Source of the DNA: Methylosarcina fibrata AML-C10
GTDB lineage: Bacteria; Pseudomonadota; Gammaproteobacteria; Methylococcales; Methylomonadaceae
Direction: 5' to 3'
Length of the DNA stretch: 64,000 nt
Assembly: GCF_000372865.1 (NCBI RefSeq)
Contig: NZ_KB889965.1
Coordinates: 3,269,450 to 3,333,449 of the forward strand
The translations under genes and the position numbers were made by a program. The notes under the pieces were generated by a model. The model made no database searches. It was not told where the DNA came from and was given only the letters and a program-made list of their open reading frames with translations. Shown here in pieces: positions 30,753 through 38,804 of the stretch (position 1 is its first letter; every line of letters starts with the position of its first letter).

Positions 30753-31418
30753 CTATGGCCGCCAGTGCGGCGGGTTGGTCCGCTCGAATCCCGGTATCGC
30801 TTCCATTTTCTTGCACCAGGCCTGCACCGCCGGATAATGTTTTTCGATTTCTCGAAGCGTTCCGCCGATTTCCTCGGTATTTTCCCGTTTCGCCGCGATG
30901 GTCAGCAACTGGACGACGGGGTAATACGCCACGTCGGCCGCCGAAACTTGCGCTCTGCCCGCCAGAAAATCGGCACGGACCAGTTCGTCGTTGAGGCGGC
31001 TCATTTCTTTTTCGACCATTTGCCTGGACCGAACGGCTTCCTCGCGTTTTTCCGGAAGCTCTCCGGAAAAAACGGTGCCGACGAAATGGGTCATGTGCGG
31101 CTCCCAATAAGAGACGCATTCCATGATCGAACGCCAGATCCGGCCCTGCTCAGCCGCGCTGAGCCCGAACAGGGCCGGCTCCGGCTGCCTCGCTTCCAGA
31201 TAACACAAAATGGCGATCGATTCATACAGCGTGAAGCCGCCTTCACGTATCGCGGGCACCTGGCCCCGCGGATTGATCGCCAAAAACCGGTCCGATTTGA
31301 GATCCTTTTCCGAAAAACCCAAGCGCACGCTTTTATAAGGCATCCGTTTGATTTCCAGGGCGAGCAGCACCCGCCACGAATACGGGCTGCCGCAGCCCCA
31401 ATACACTTCGATGCTCAT
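30753..31418 (-). CDS. Glutathione S-transferase family protein
   Basis: A 221-residue GST. The N-terminal thioredoxin-like domain (about 1-80) has SPYSWRVLLALE, where Ser11 or nearby residues would be catalytic, then NPRGQVPAI and the glutathione-binding LYESIAILCYLE. The C-terminal all-helical domain (about 90-215) contains the folding motif SAADVAYYPVVQ. It would conjugate or reduce small electrophiles with glutathione in the cytosol; the substrate is unknown. It shares direction with the SDR gene upstream (about 50-base gap). Confidence 0.9.
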   Translation of the reverse strand: MSIEVYWGCGSPYSWRVLLALEIKRMPYKSVRLGFSEKDLKSDRFLAINPRGQVPAIREGGFTLYESIAILCYLEARQPEPALFGLSAAEQGRIWRSIMECVSYWEPHMTHFVGTVFSGELPEKREEAVRSRQMVEKEMSRLNDELVRADFLAGRAQVSAADVAYYPVVQLLTIAAKRENTEEIGGTLREIEKHYPAVQAWCKKMEAIPGFERTNPPHWRP

Positions 31419-31467
31419 CCGCCTTCGGATCCGGTTGCGCTATCGGAAAAAATTTCAATCATTGACT

Positions 31468-32316
31468 TCATTGCCCGGTTGGCGACATTTCTTTCAGCCG
31501 CTCCCCATAGCCGTCCTTGTAACTCGGAAAAAGAAAACGGTAGCCCAACGCTTTCAAGCGGGCATTGCGGCAACGCTTGTTCATCGGCGCTTCGCCGGCA
31601 ACCGCTTGCGCCGCCGGCGGCGGACAATGCAACTGCTCAGCCAGCCAGGAGACGACCTCCCAAAGCGGCGCAGGATCGTCGTCGCTGGCCAGATAACAGG
31701 AATCCAGCGCCGCTCCGGCCAAACGCCGCGCCAGCAGGAACGACAGCACGCCGATACAATCCTGCTGATGAATCCGATTGGTGTAATAGGGAGGCGTTTT
31801 CTGGATTAAGGGCGCTGAAGCCGCCTTCCTTAATAAATAGTCGCGGCCGGGCCCGTAAATTCCGGAAAAGCGCACCACGATATTTTCAGGATTTGCCGAC
31901 AGCACCCGCGTCTCCGCCTGTCGAAGCCATCGGCCGTTGAACGGTTCGGGTTCCGTTTCCGACATTTCATCGACCCACTCGCCCCGGCATTGGCCGTAGA
32001 CGCTGGTCGACGAAACAAAAATCAAAGGCCGCCCGGCAAATCGGTCCAGCACGTTATTAAGACCGGTCTGATAGACGTCCCGGTAACTCTGCTCGGAGCG
32101 GCCATCCGCCGAAACGATAAAAAACACCTGATCGAATCCGGTTCCGACAGCCTGTAACGTCTCGGCTTGAGTGACGTCGGCGGCGACATAGGCGAACGCA
32201 CTTTGCCCGGGCGGCGGACGCCGTTTCAGCCCCGTGACCCGGTGGCCCTGAACGGACAATTGCAGCGCCAGGCCCGAGCCGATGTCGCCGCAGCCCACGA
32301 TTAAGACGTCAGCCAT
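31468..32316 (-). CDS. SDR/NAD(P)-dependent epimerase-like protein (YeeZ type)
   Basis: A 282-residue protein with the N-terminal Rossmann motif VLIVGCGDIGSGLALQL. The active-site region is seen as VSSTSVYGQCRGEWVDE, in which the extended-SDR Tyr-x3-Lys motif is replaced, as in the YeeZ group. FSGIYGPGRDYLLRK is typical of nucleotide-sugar epimerase relatives. The catalytic Tyr/Lys pair is not clearly present, so it may bind but not turn over NAD(P). It ends about 50 bases before the GST and begins 2 bases after the DUF523/DUF1722 gene. Confidence 0.82.
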   Translation of the reverse strand: MADVLIVGCGDIGSGLALQLSVQGHRVTGLKRRPPPGQSAFAYVAADVTQAETLQAVGTGFDQVFFIVSADGRSEQSYRDVYQTGLNNVLDRFAGRPLIFVSSTSVYGQCRGEWVDEMSETEPEPFNGRWLRQAETRVLSANPENIVVRFSGIYGPGRDYLLRKAASAPLIQKTPPYYTNRIHQQDCIGVLSFLLARRLAGAALDSCYLASDDDPAPLWEVVSWLAEQLHCPPPAAQAVAGEAPMNKRCRNARLKALGYRFLFPSYKDGYGERLKEMSPTGQ

Positions 32317-32318
32317 CG

Positions 32319-33260
32319 CTACAACTCGTTAAGCAGGCGCAATTCCTGCGGATAAGGGGATAGGTAATAAGATTCATCGATGTAAGGATCGGGTGATTTT
32401 CGAAAATGGTGCTTGAGCAGGGTCAGCGGAACGATCAGCGGCAGGTCGCCGCGCCGGTAGCGCTCGATTACGTCGACCATTTCCGCCTTGTCGTCGGCGC
32501 TCAGCTCTTTCTTCAGATAACCCTGGATGTGTTGCAGGACATTGACGTGCCGGCTGCGCGTCGGCACCTGCTTCAGAAGGCTCGTGAGCGAGACGATGTA
32601 CCGTTCGGCCGTGTCGGCCAGCGTATCGGAGCCGACGTCGGCCAGCATCCGGCCCAGATCCCGGTAATCGCCGTGGCTCATGATGATGAGCTTGTGCCGG
32701 GCATGGAACGTCGTCAGTCTGCCGGGAGTCAATCCTTCCGCCAGCATTTTTTTCCATCGGTAAAAAACATACACGCGCTGAATGAAATTCTCGCGGAGGC
32801 CCGGATCGCCGAGCCGTCCTTCTTCTTCGACCGGCAGCAACGGATTGGCTTTCATCAAGGCTTCGGCATAAATGCCGACGCCTTCCCGCCGAGGCTGGCC
32901 GCCGCCGTAAACCTTGACCCGTTCCATGCCGCAACTGGGCGAGTCTTTTTTCAGAATATAACCGCACAGTTCGGCATGCCGATCCTTGAGCTGCTCGGCG
33001 TGCCGGCGCAAACGGTCGGTCACGTCGCGCTCCGGATCCTTGACCCCGACGCAGCGTATTTCGCCGCCGATTCTGACCAGATGCAGAGTCGGCCTCGGCA
33101 CGCCCAGGCCGATTTCCACTTCGGGGCAAAAGGGATGAAACTCGAAGTACTGCCCCAGGGTTCCGGTAATGTAGGCGTCGTGCTTGTGGCCGCCGTCGAA
33201 ACGCACTTCCTGGCCGAGGAGGCAACTGCTGATGCCGATGGGAATTCTCTTCATAGTCAT
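32319..33260 (-). CDS. DUF523/DUF1722 (YbgA-like) fusion protein
   Basis: A 313-residue protein with two domains. The N-terminal DUF523 domain (about 1-150) shows IGISSCLLGQEVRFDGGHK, FCPEVEIGLGVPR and the cysteine motif KKDSPSCGMERVKVYGG; conserved cysteines suggest metal or Fe-S binding. The C-terminal DUF1722 domain (about 190-305) has FHARHKLIIMSH and LLTHFRK-like segments near the end (PLTLLKHHFRKSPDPY). Two start codons six bases apart (33260, 33254) are possible; GGAG upstream favours 33260. Fusions of these two domains are common; the function is unknown, with proposed links to photolyase neighbourhoods in some genomes. Confidence 0.88.
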   Translation of the reverse strand: MTMKRIPIGISSCLLGQEVRFDGGHKHDAYITGTLGQYFEFHPFCPEVEIGLGVPRPTLHLVRIGGEIRCVGVKDPERDVTDRLRRHAEQLKDRHAELCGYILKKDSPSCGMERVKVYGGGQPRREGVGIYAEALMKANPLLPVEEEGRLGDPGLRENFIQRVYVFYRWKKMLAEGLTPGRLTTFHARHKLIIMSHGDYRDLGRMLADVGSDTLADTAERYIVSLTSLLKQVPTRSRHVNVLQHIQGYLKKELSADDKAEMVDVIERYRRGDLPLIVPLTLLKHHFRKSPDPYIDESYYLSPYPQELRLLNEL

Positions 33261-33416
33261 ACCGAATGGCTCCGGAAAACAGGACCGGCGGACTCGCTCC
33301 GCCCCGCTTCCGCAAAAAATCCGGCTCGGCGTCTTCCGCGTCCGCAAAGACCGCGCTGGTTTTTCCGCCTGAAAAATGAGATGCTCTGCTTGGAATGAAC
33401 AACCGGGCGAAATTCC

Positions 33417-33860
33417 ATGATTTTCAAATTGCTTGTTTCTACAGGACTGATTGCGATGACTTTATCCACCCCTTCCCAGGCAGCGGATACCGCTGTCAAA
33501 CTGGCGCCCTGCCCGAACACGCCCAACTGCGTGTCCAGCCAGGCGCCCAAGGACAGCGGCCATTATATTGCACCGTTTAAAATCAAAGGTAAAGTTGAAG
33601 ACGCCTGGGCGGCGTTGCAACGGACGCTGGCCGGCCAAAAACGGACCGTGATCACCGAAGCCGGTAACGGCGCGCTGCACGCCGAAGCCACCACGCTGGT
33701 CTTCCGTTTTGTCGACGATGTTGATGCGGTGCTCGATGCCGATGCGAAACTCATTCATATCCGTTCGGCTTCAAGGGTCGGGTACAGCGATCTGGGGGTT
33801 AACCGCAGACGAATGGAAGCGTTAAGGCGACAATTGCAGCAGGCCGGGATCGTGGAATAG
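33417..33860 (+). CDS. Secreted DUF1499 protein
   Basis: A 147-residue protein with an N-terminal signal peptide (cleavage likely after PSQAA) and the DUF1499 hallmark APCPNTPNCVSSQA, in which the two cysteines are conserved. The rest alternates short strands and helices ending SRVGYSDLGVNRRRMEAL, again typical of the family. It should be periplasmic. Its biochemical role is unknown. It stands alone, divergent from the DUF523 gene. Confidence 0.88.
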   Translation: MIFKLLVSTGLIAMTLSTPSQAADTAVKLAPCPNTPNCVSSQAPKDSGHYIAPFKIKGKVEDAWAALQRTLAGQKRTVITEAGNGALHAEATTLVFRFVDDVDAVLDADAKLIHIRSASRVGYSDLGVNRRRMEALRRQLQQAGIVE

Positions 33861-33966
33861 AACGCCAGAAACCCGGTTTAATGCGGGCCAAAAACCTGTC
33901 TTTGCAAGCCGTCCCGGAATCGCATTGCAAAAATTCCGGGGACGGAGGCGTTCAACCGTTTTCCTG

Positions 33967-34536
33967 TCACGCTTCCTTGCGCAGGGACTGCACGCCGAGC
34001 GTGGCTTTGATCAGCCTGACCGCGGCGAACAGCACCGCCACATAGCCCAGAGCCGCTCCGGTGTAGGGCAGGAAATAACCGGCAGACTGCACGATGTAGC
34101 GGCTCCATGCCAGATCGTCATAGCGCCCGGAAAACAAATAGAAACTGCCGTTGGAAATGATAAAGGCCGCGGTGGCCGCCAAGGTCAGCAAGCCGAACGA
34201 CAACGCCAGTTCAGCTCCGGCAAAGGATTTGAATCGCGCACAATAGCGGCCTGCCGACCACATCACGCCATAGGTCGGAATCAGAAAGACGTAGGCCGGA
34301 GAAATGCAATAAGCGCTGGTGCCGTTGGCAATGGCGAGATAATCGATCAAACCGGCCAAGCCCAACAAGAAGACGAAAAGAAGGGTTTTGCGATAAACAC
34401 CGGCAAAAAAGAACACCGCCAGCGACGCATCGGGAAGATGCAAGGCATCACCGAAATGGTGAAAACGGGTGAGCACCATCAATAGTATCAGAGGTACTGG
34501 CAAATAACGGGTCTGCAGCCAGAATAGGGTTTTCAT
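33967..34536 (-). CDS. btuM: Probable BtuM, solitary cobalamin uptake protein of the inner membrane
   Basis: A 189-residue protein with about six membrane helices. It is the gene directly after btuB and so under the same cobalamin riboswitch. Size, topology, the conserved DASLAVFFFAG segment and a single Cys in AYCISPAYVF (Cys77), next to FLIPTYGVMWSAGRY, fit BtuM, the ECF-type S-component that works without its own ECF module. In Thiobacillus BtuM a cysteine at about this place coordinates cobalt and decyanates B12. The ATG at 34536 has GGAG 9 bases upstream. I rate the family as probable because it rests on context plus remembered motifs, with no alignment. Confidence 0.72.
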   Translation of the reverse strand: MKTLFWLQTRYLPVPLILLMVLTRFHHFGDALHLPDASLAVFFFAGVYRKTLLFVFLLGLAGLIDYLAIANGTSAYCISPAYVFLIPTYGVMWSAGRYCARFKSFAGAELALSFGLLTLAATAAFIISNGSFYLFSGRYDDLAWSRYIVQSAGYFLPYTGAALGYVAVLFAAVRLIKATLGVQSLRKEA

Positions 34537-34588
34537 CGAGTATCTCCAAAATGAGCGAATTTGACGCGAAGCCGTTCCCGGCCGTTCT

Positions 34589-36451
34589 TCAGTTATTATA
34601 ATGGACGGAAACAAAAAAATTTCTGTCCGCAGTGTTATAAGTATCCACCAGTTGATATTGTTTATCCAGCAGATTATTCAGTTTGGCGCTGAGCATCCAG
34701 TGCTTGTCGAAGTGATAAGCGGCCCGTAAATCGACCGTGGCATAGCCGGCCACCCGGACCGTATTCTGCGGATCGTCGTAGCGGTCGCCCTGAGCCAGGA
34801 TAAAAGCGCCCACGTCGACCGGCCCGAACGAACGGGACAAATCAAACGACAGGCTCTTCTGATAACGCCGCACCAACCGGAGATCGGTCTCCCGGTCTTC
34901 GGGATTCAACAGGTTCATGCCCAGCTTGCCGTTCCAGCCGAAAAACTGAGCGCTGATTTCCGCTTCGAGGCCGTCGATCTGAGCTTTTCGGACATTCTCG
35001 GGACGGTATTGGAAACGCACCGGATCGACCAACATCCAACTGATCAGATTGTCGATATTGGTGTGATAGGCCCTGAATTCCCATTGCAGCCGTCCGTGGT
35101 CACCTGCCAGACCCACTTCGAACGAGGTCGATTGTTCGGGTTCCAGATCGGGATTGCCCGCGCTGAAACCGTCGTTGGGCCAGTACAGATCATTGAACGT
35201 CGGCGCCTTGAACGCGTTGCCGAAACTGGCGAACGGACTGAGGCCATACTTCCAGCGATAACGCCAGCCGACGTTGCCGGTGACGTAGTCGCCGAAGGCC
35301 TCGTTTTCATCCCAGCGCAGCGAGGCATTGATGAAATGATCGTCGAACAAACGGCTGTGCATCTCGCCGAAGATCCCGACGTCGTAGCGCGACGTCTTGC
35401 TGAAATTTTCCGAGCTGTCGATTTCATCCAGACGATAATCCGAACCGAGCACCCACTGATGATCGTCGGACAAGTCGATCCGGTTCAGCCAGGTGGCGTT
35501 CCAGCGCGTCGTATCGAAGCGGGTGGAAAAGGCGCCGCCGGGGGCAAAATTATCGTTGTCGTCGAGGCTCTGACCGAGGCGCAACGTGGAGCGCCAATTG
35601 TCGAGCAGATCCATGCTGCCGGAAAGGGAGGCCACCTGATTGATGAATTTCGTTTTGTCCTGGAACGTACCGTCGTACTCGGTCTTTCCCTGAGCTCTGA
35701 TGAACGAGCCTTCGATTTCGGCCTCATTGTCGAAGCGGTGGCCAAGCCGGGCATTGACCGCGGTATTGTAATAGCCGTCCTTGTCGGGCTGGTCGACGCC
35801 GAAAAATCCCGGCACCGGTTCGCGAGAATCGAATCCCTGCGTGTTGTAATGAGAGGCGCCGACCGTGTACCAGGAATTTTGCCATTGGCCGCTGACCGTG
35901 CCGGCCGTGCGGATCGTGTCGTAAGTGCCGCCGCCGGCATCCAGCGTCACGCTGGGCTTTTCGCTCCGGCTGCCCTTCCGCGTGAAAATCTGGATGACGC
36001 CGCCGATTGCTTCGGAGCCGTATAGGCTGGACTGGGGGCCGCGGATGATTTCCACCCGCTCGATCTGATCGATGGGAATGAATTCAAATGCGGTGGCGCC
36101 GATCGTCGCCGAGCCTACTTTGATGCCGTCGACCAGCACCAGGATATGGCTGGAATCGGTGCCGCGCATGAAAACGCTGGTGATTTTGCCGTCGCCGCCC
36201 TGTTGGGTGAGATCCAGGCCGACGGTGCCCTTCAACAGTTCCGGCAGGGTTTTGCTCTGCAGGCGCTCGATATCCTGGCGGGTATAGACCGTGGTCGCGG
36301 TGGCAAGCTGCTTTTTATCTATTTCCGAGCGGGTGGCGGTAACCACCATTTCGGGTAAATCGGCCGGTTCGTCCGGGATGGGTTCGGCCGCCGGCAAAGG
36401 GAAAGAATGGAATCCGGCCAGCAACAGCGAGCCGTAAATGAATTTTTGCAT
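34589..36451 (-). CDS. btuB: TonB-dependent vitamin B12 receptor BtuB
   Basis: A 620-residue outer-membrane receptor. After a signal peptide (to about PLPAA) comes a TonB box-like EMVVTATR. The plug domain follows (about 40-150, with LLKGTVGLDL, VFMRGTDSSHILVLVDG and RGPQSSLYGSEAIGGVI), then a 22-strand barrel ending in an aromatic-rich terminus with the final residues VSVHYNN. BtuB binds and imports corrinoids with TonB energy. A strong ribosome site (GAGGAG) precedes the start. The upstream cobalamin riboswitch fixes the substrate assignment better than sequence alone. Confidence 0.93.
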   Translation of the reverse strand: MQKFIYGSLLLAGFHSFPLPAAEPIPDEPADLPEMVVTATRSEIDKKQLATATTVYTRQDIERLQSKTLPELLKGTVGLDLTQQGGDGKITSVFMRGTDSSHILVLVDGIKVGSATIGATAFEFIPIDQIERVEIIRGPQSSLYGSEAIGGVIQIFTRKGSRSEKPSVTLDAGGGTYDTIRTAGTVSGQWQNSWYTVGASHYNTQGFDSREPVPGFFGVDQPDKDGYYNTAVNARLGHRFDNEAEIEGSFIRAQGKTEYDGTFQDKTKFINQVASLSGSMDLLDNWRSTLRLGQSLDDNDNFAPGGAFSTRFDTTRWNATWLNRIDLSDDHQWVLGSDYRLDEIDSSENFSKTSRYDVGIFGEMHSRLFDDHFINASLRWDENEAFGDYVTGNVGWRYRWKYGLSPFASFGNAFKAPTFNDLYWPNDGFSAGNPDLEPEQSTSFEVGLAGDHGRLQWEFRAYHTNIDNLISWMLVDPVRFQYRPENVRKAQIDGLEAEISAQFFGWNGKLGMNLLNPEDRETDLRLVRRYQKSLSFDLSRSFGPVDVGAFILAQGDRYDDPQNTVRVAGYATVDLRAAYHFDKHWMLSAKLNNLLDKQYQLVDTYNTADRNFFVSVHYNN

Positions 36452-36530
36452 GGTCTCCTCGTCCTCTGCGCCGCCCGCGCAGGGTGCATTAGCTAATAAA
36501 ACAACGGAGGACGAAGAAGACGAGAAAAAC

Positions 36531-36560
36531 GGAAAATGACTGTCCTTTTCGCAGACAGCC
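36531..36560 (-). terminator. Terminator hairpin downstream of the cobalamin riboswitch
   Basis: On the minus strand GGCTGTC (36560-36554) pairs with GACAGTC (36544-36538) with one G-U pair, followed by ATTTTCC and a further T5. It lies between the B12 box and btuB, where an expression platform acting by transcription termination would sit. Confidence 0.5.
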
Positions 36561-36582
36561 CTCCGCTGTGCCGAATAATGCT

Positions 36583-36768
36583 TCGAGGCCGGTCTCCGGG
36601 CTTATAAGCGGCTGGCGCCTGAATCGCCGCCTTCCCATGCAGAGCACAGTGGCATTTCGACGATTCTTTGACTTATCTACCGTTGCGGGGGCAGCGTCGG
36701 CTTTGGCTGAAACCTGACCGACTTCCCGTTTAACCATTGGGAATGACATCCGAATGGAACCTGAAAGC
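36583..36768 (-). promoter_or_regulatory. Cobalamin (AdoCbl-type) riboswitch
   Basis: The minus strand shows the ordered consensus blocks. First comes the 5' stem with AGGTTCC (36765-36757). Then GCCCCCGCAACGG (36692-36680) and GCCACTG (36653-36647). Last is the near-invariant B12 box AAGCCCGGAGACCGGCC (36603-36587). It controls btuB and the btuM candidate; when cobalamin is bound, expression should be shut off. A terminator-like hairpin follows it. Confidence 0.95.
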
Positions 36769-36825
36769 GGAGGCCATTATAAAGAATCGGCTTTCGATGT
36801 CAAATGGCCGTAACCGGCGGAAATC

Positions 36826-37998
36826 GTGTTAAACTACCTCTTTATCCGTTCGATTATTGCCGTCTTGCCGCCGCTCAGCCTTTATATTCATATCCCCTGG
36901 TGCATCAAAAAATGCCCTTACTGCGATTTTAATTCCCACGCCGCGAAATCCGATCTGCCGGAAACCGCTTACGTCGATGCCCTGCTGGCCGATCTGGCCA
37001 AAGATGTGCGCCGTTACCGAATTGACCGTCCGATCGCTACGATTTTTATCGGCGGAGGAACGCCCAGCCTGTTCTCGACCGCAGCGATCGACCGGCTGCT
37101 GCAGGGCATCGCTCGGCAGGTGACTCTTGAACAGAATGCGGAAATCACGCTGGAAGCCAACCCCGGCACTTTCGAGAGCAAAAAATTCCGGGATTTCAGA
37201 TGGCTGGGCATCAACCGCCTGTCGATAGGCATCCAAAGCTTTCACGACGGGCCATTGCGAAGACTGGGCAGGGTGCATTCTTCGAAAGAAGCCGTGACGG
37301 CGGTCGACATCGCGCATCGTGCCGGCTTCGACAACATCAATCTCGACTTGATGTTCGGCTTGCCCGAGACAACTCCCGACACGAGCAGAATCGATGTCGA
37401 AACCGCCATCGGCTTGCAACCGGCCCATATTTCCTTATATCAGTTGACCCTGGAGCCTAATACCTATTTCCATAAATTTCCGCCCAGGCTCCCCGGTGAC
37501 GAGATCGTCTTTGAAACCCAGCGCCTTTGCCAGAGCATTTTGGCCGATCACGGCTACCGGCAATATGAAATCTCGGCTTACAGCCTCGACGGTCGGCAGT
37601 GCCGCCACAACCTGAATTACTGGCAATTCGGCGATTATTTGGGCATAGGCGCCGGCGCTCACGGCAAGCTGTCGCTGGCCTTGCCCGGCCGCATCCTTCG
37701 AACCGTCAAGCCCAGGCATCCCGAACAGTATCTGAAAACCGCCGGGGACGATGCCATCGAAACCATCATCGCCCCTCAGGATCTGCCGCTGGAATTCGCG
37801 ATGAACCAGTTGCGGCTGAAGCAAGGCTTCAGCGCGAACGCGTTCCGCTCGGCCACCGGCCTGCCTCTAGCGGCTCTTGAACCGGGCTTGAATTCCAATC
37901 TGAAACAACGGTTGTTAATCGAGGAAAACGAGCGTTATCATTGCTCGGACTTGGGCTGGAATTTTCTGGATACCGTTTTGCAACGCTTCGTCAACTGA
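36826..37998 (+). CDS. hemW: Radical SAM haem chaperone HemW
   Basis: A 390-residue radical SAM protein. The cluster motif is WCIKKCPYCDFNSH, preceded by PLSLYIHIP, and FIGGGTPSLF is the SAM-binding GGGTP. The C-terminal HemW domain contains HNLNYWQFGDYLGIGAGAHGKL. HemW resembles coproporphyrinogen dehydrogenase HemN but lacks its catalytic extension and inserts haem into proteins. The start is uncertain: the listed GTG at 36826 makes 13 residues ahead of LPPLSLYIHIP, while a TTG at 36865 would give the usual HemW N-terminus. pyrE follows after about 35 bases. Confidence 0.93.
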   Translation: MLNYLFIRSIIAVLPPLSLYIHIPWCIKKCPYCDFNSHAAKSDLPETAYVDALLADLAKDVRRYRIDRPIATIFIGGGTPSLFSTAAIDRLLQGIARQVTLEQNAEITLEANPGTFESKKFRDFRWLGINRLSIGIQSFHDGPLRRLGRVHSSKEAVTAVDIAHRAGFDNINLDLMFGLPETTPDTSRIDVETAIGLQPAHISLYQLTLEPNTYFHKFPPRLPGDEIVFETQRLCQSILADHGYRQYEISAYSLDGRQCRHNLNYWQFGDYLGIGAGAHGKLSLALPGRILRTVKPRHPEQYLKTAGDDAIETIIAPQDLPLEFAMNQLRLKQGFSANAFRSATGLPLAALEPGLNSNLKQRLLIEENERYHCSDLGWNFLDTVLQRFVN

Positions 37999-38034
37999 AA
38001 ACCGACCCGATCCCCATTTCGATACGGACTCACC

Positions 38035-38673
38035 ATGCACGACTATCAAAAAGACTTTATCGCCTACGCCCTGGAATGCGGCGTACTGAAATTCGGTGAA
38101 TTCCAACTGAAATCAGGCCGCATCAGCCCCTATTTTTTCAACACCGGCTTGTTCAATACCGGCGCCCGGTTGGGCAAATTAGGGCAGTTTTATGCCCAGG
38201 CCTTGATCCATTCCGGAGTGGAAGCCGATATCCTTTACGGTCCGGCCTATAAAGGCATCCCGTTGGTCAGCGCGGCCTCGATCGCCTATGCGCAACTAAA
38301 ATCGTCCGACATCCCTTTTGCGTTTAACCGGAAGGAAGCCAAAGATCACGGCGAAGGCGGCGCCTTGGTGGGCGCTTCTTTGAAGGGACGGGTCATTATC
38401 GTGGACGACGTCATTACCGCGGGAACCTCGGTCAGGGAATCGGTCGACATCATCCGGGGCTGCGGCGCCACCCCGGCCGGCGTACTGATTGCACTGGACC
38501 GGCAGGAAAAAGGACAAGCCGATATCTCGGCCGTCCAGGAAGTCACCCGAACCTTTGCCATGCCGGTCATCGCCATCGTTACTCTGGCCGATATTATCGA
38601 GTATTTGAGCAATGAGGGCGGCCCTTTTCTTGAAGCGATAAAGGATTACCGGCGCCTTTACGGAATAACCTGA
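38035..38673 (+). CDS. pyrE: Orotate phosphoribosyltransferase
   Basis: A 212-residue type I phosphoribosyltransferase that joins orotate and PRPP to give OMP in pyrimidine synthesis. The PRPP-binding motif is [17 protein letters not shown]; the flexible catalytic loop is [17 protein letters not shown], and [14 protein letters not shown] is the N-terminal signature. Length matches the E. coli enzyme (213). It is co-directional with hemW and probably cotranscribed. Confidence 0.97.
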   Translation: MHDYQKDFIAYALECGVLKFGEFQLKSGRISPYFFNTGLFNTGARLGKLGQFYAQALIHSGVEADILYGPAYKGIPLVSAASIAYAQLKSSDIPFAFNRKEAKDHGEGGALVGASLKGRVIIVDDVITAGTSVRESVDIIRGCGATPAGVLIALDRQEKGQADISAVQEVTRTFAMPVIAIVTLADIIEYLSNEGGPFLEAIKDYRRLYGIT

Positions 38674-38804
38674 GCGCCGGCTTCCGAATGATAAGCGGGC
38701 GTGAGATACGACCGATTTAATTACCCAGCCGAAATCAGATCCACTCGGCAGATTCATTGACTCAAACGTCAAACGAATTTCCGTTAACGGGATAGGAGAA
38801 GGTC

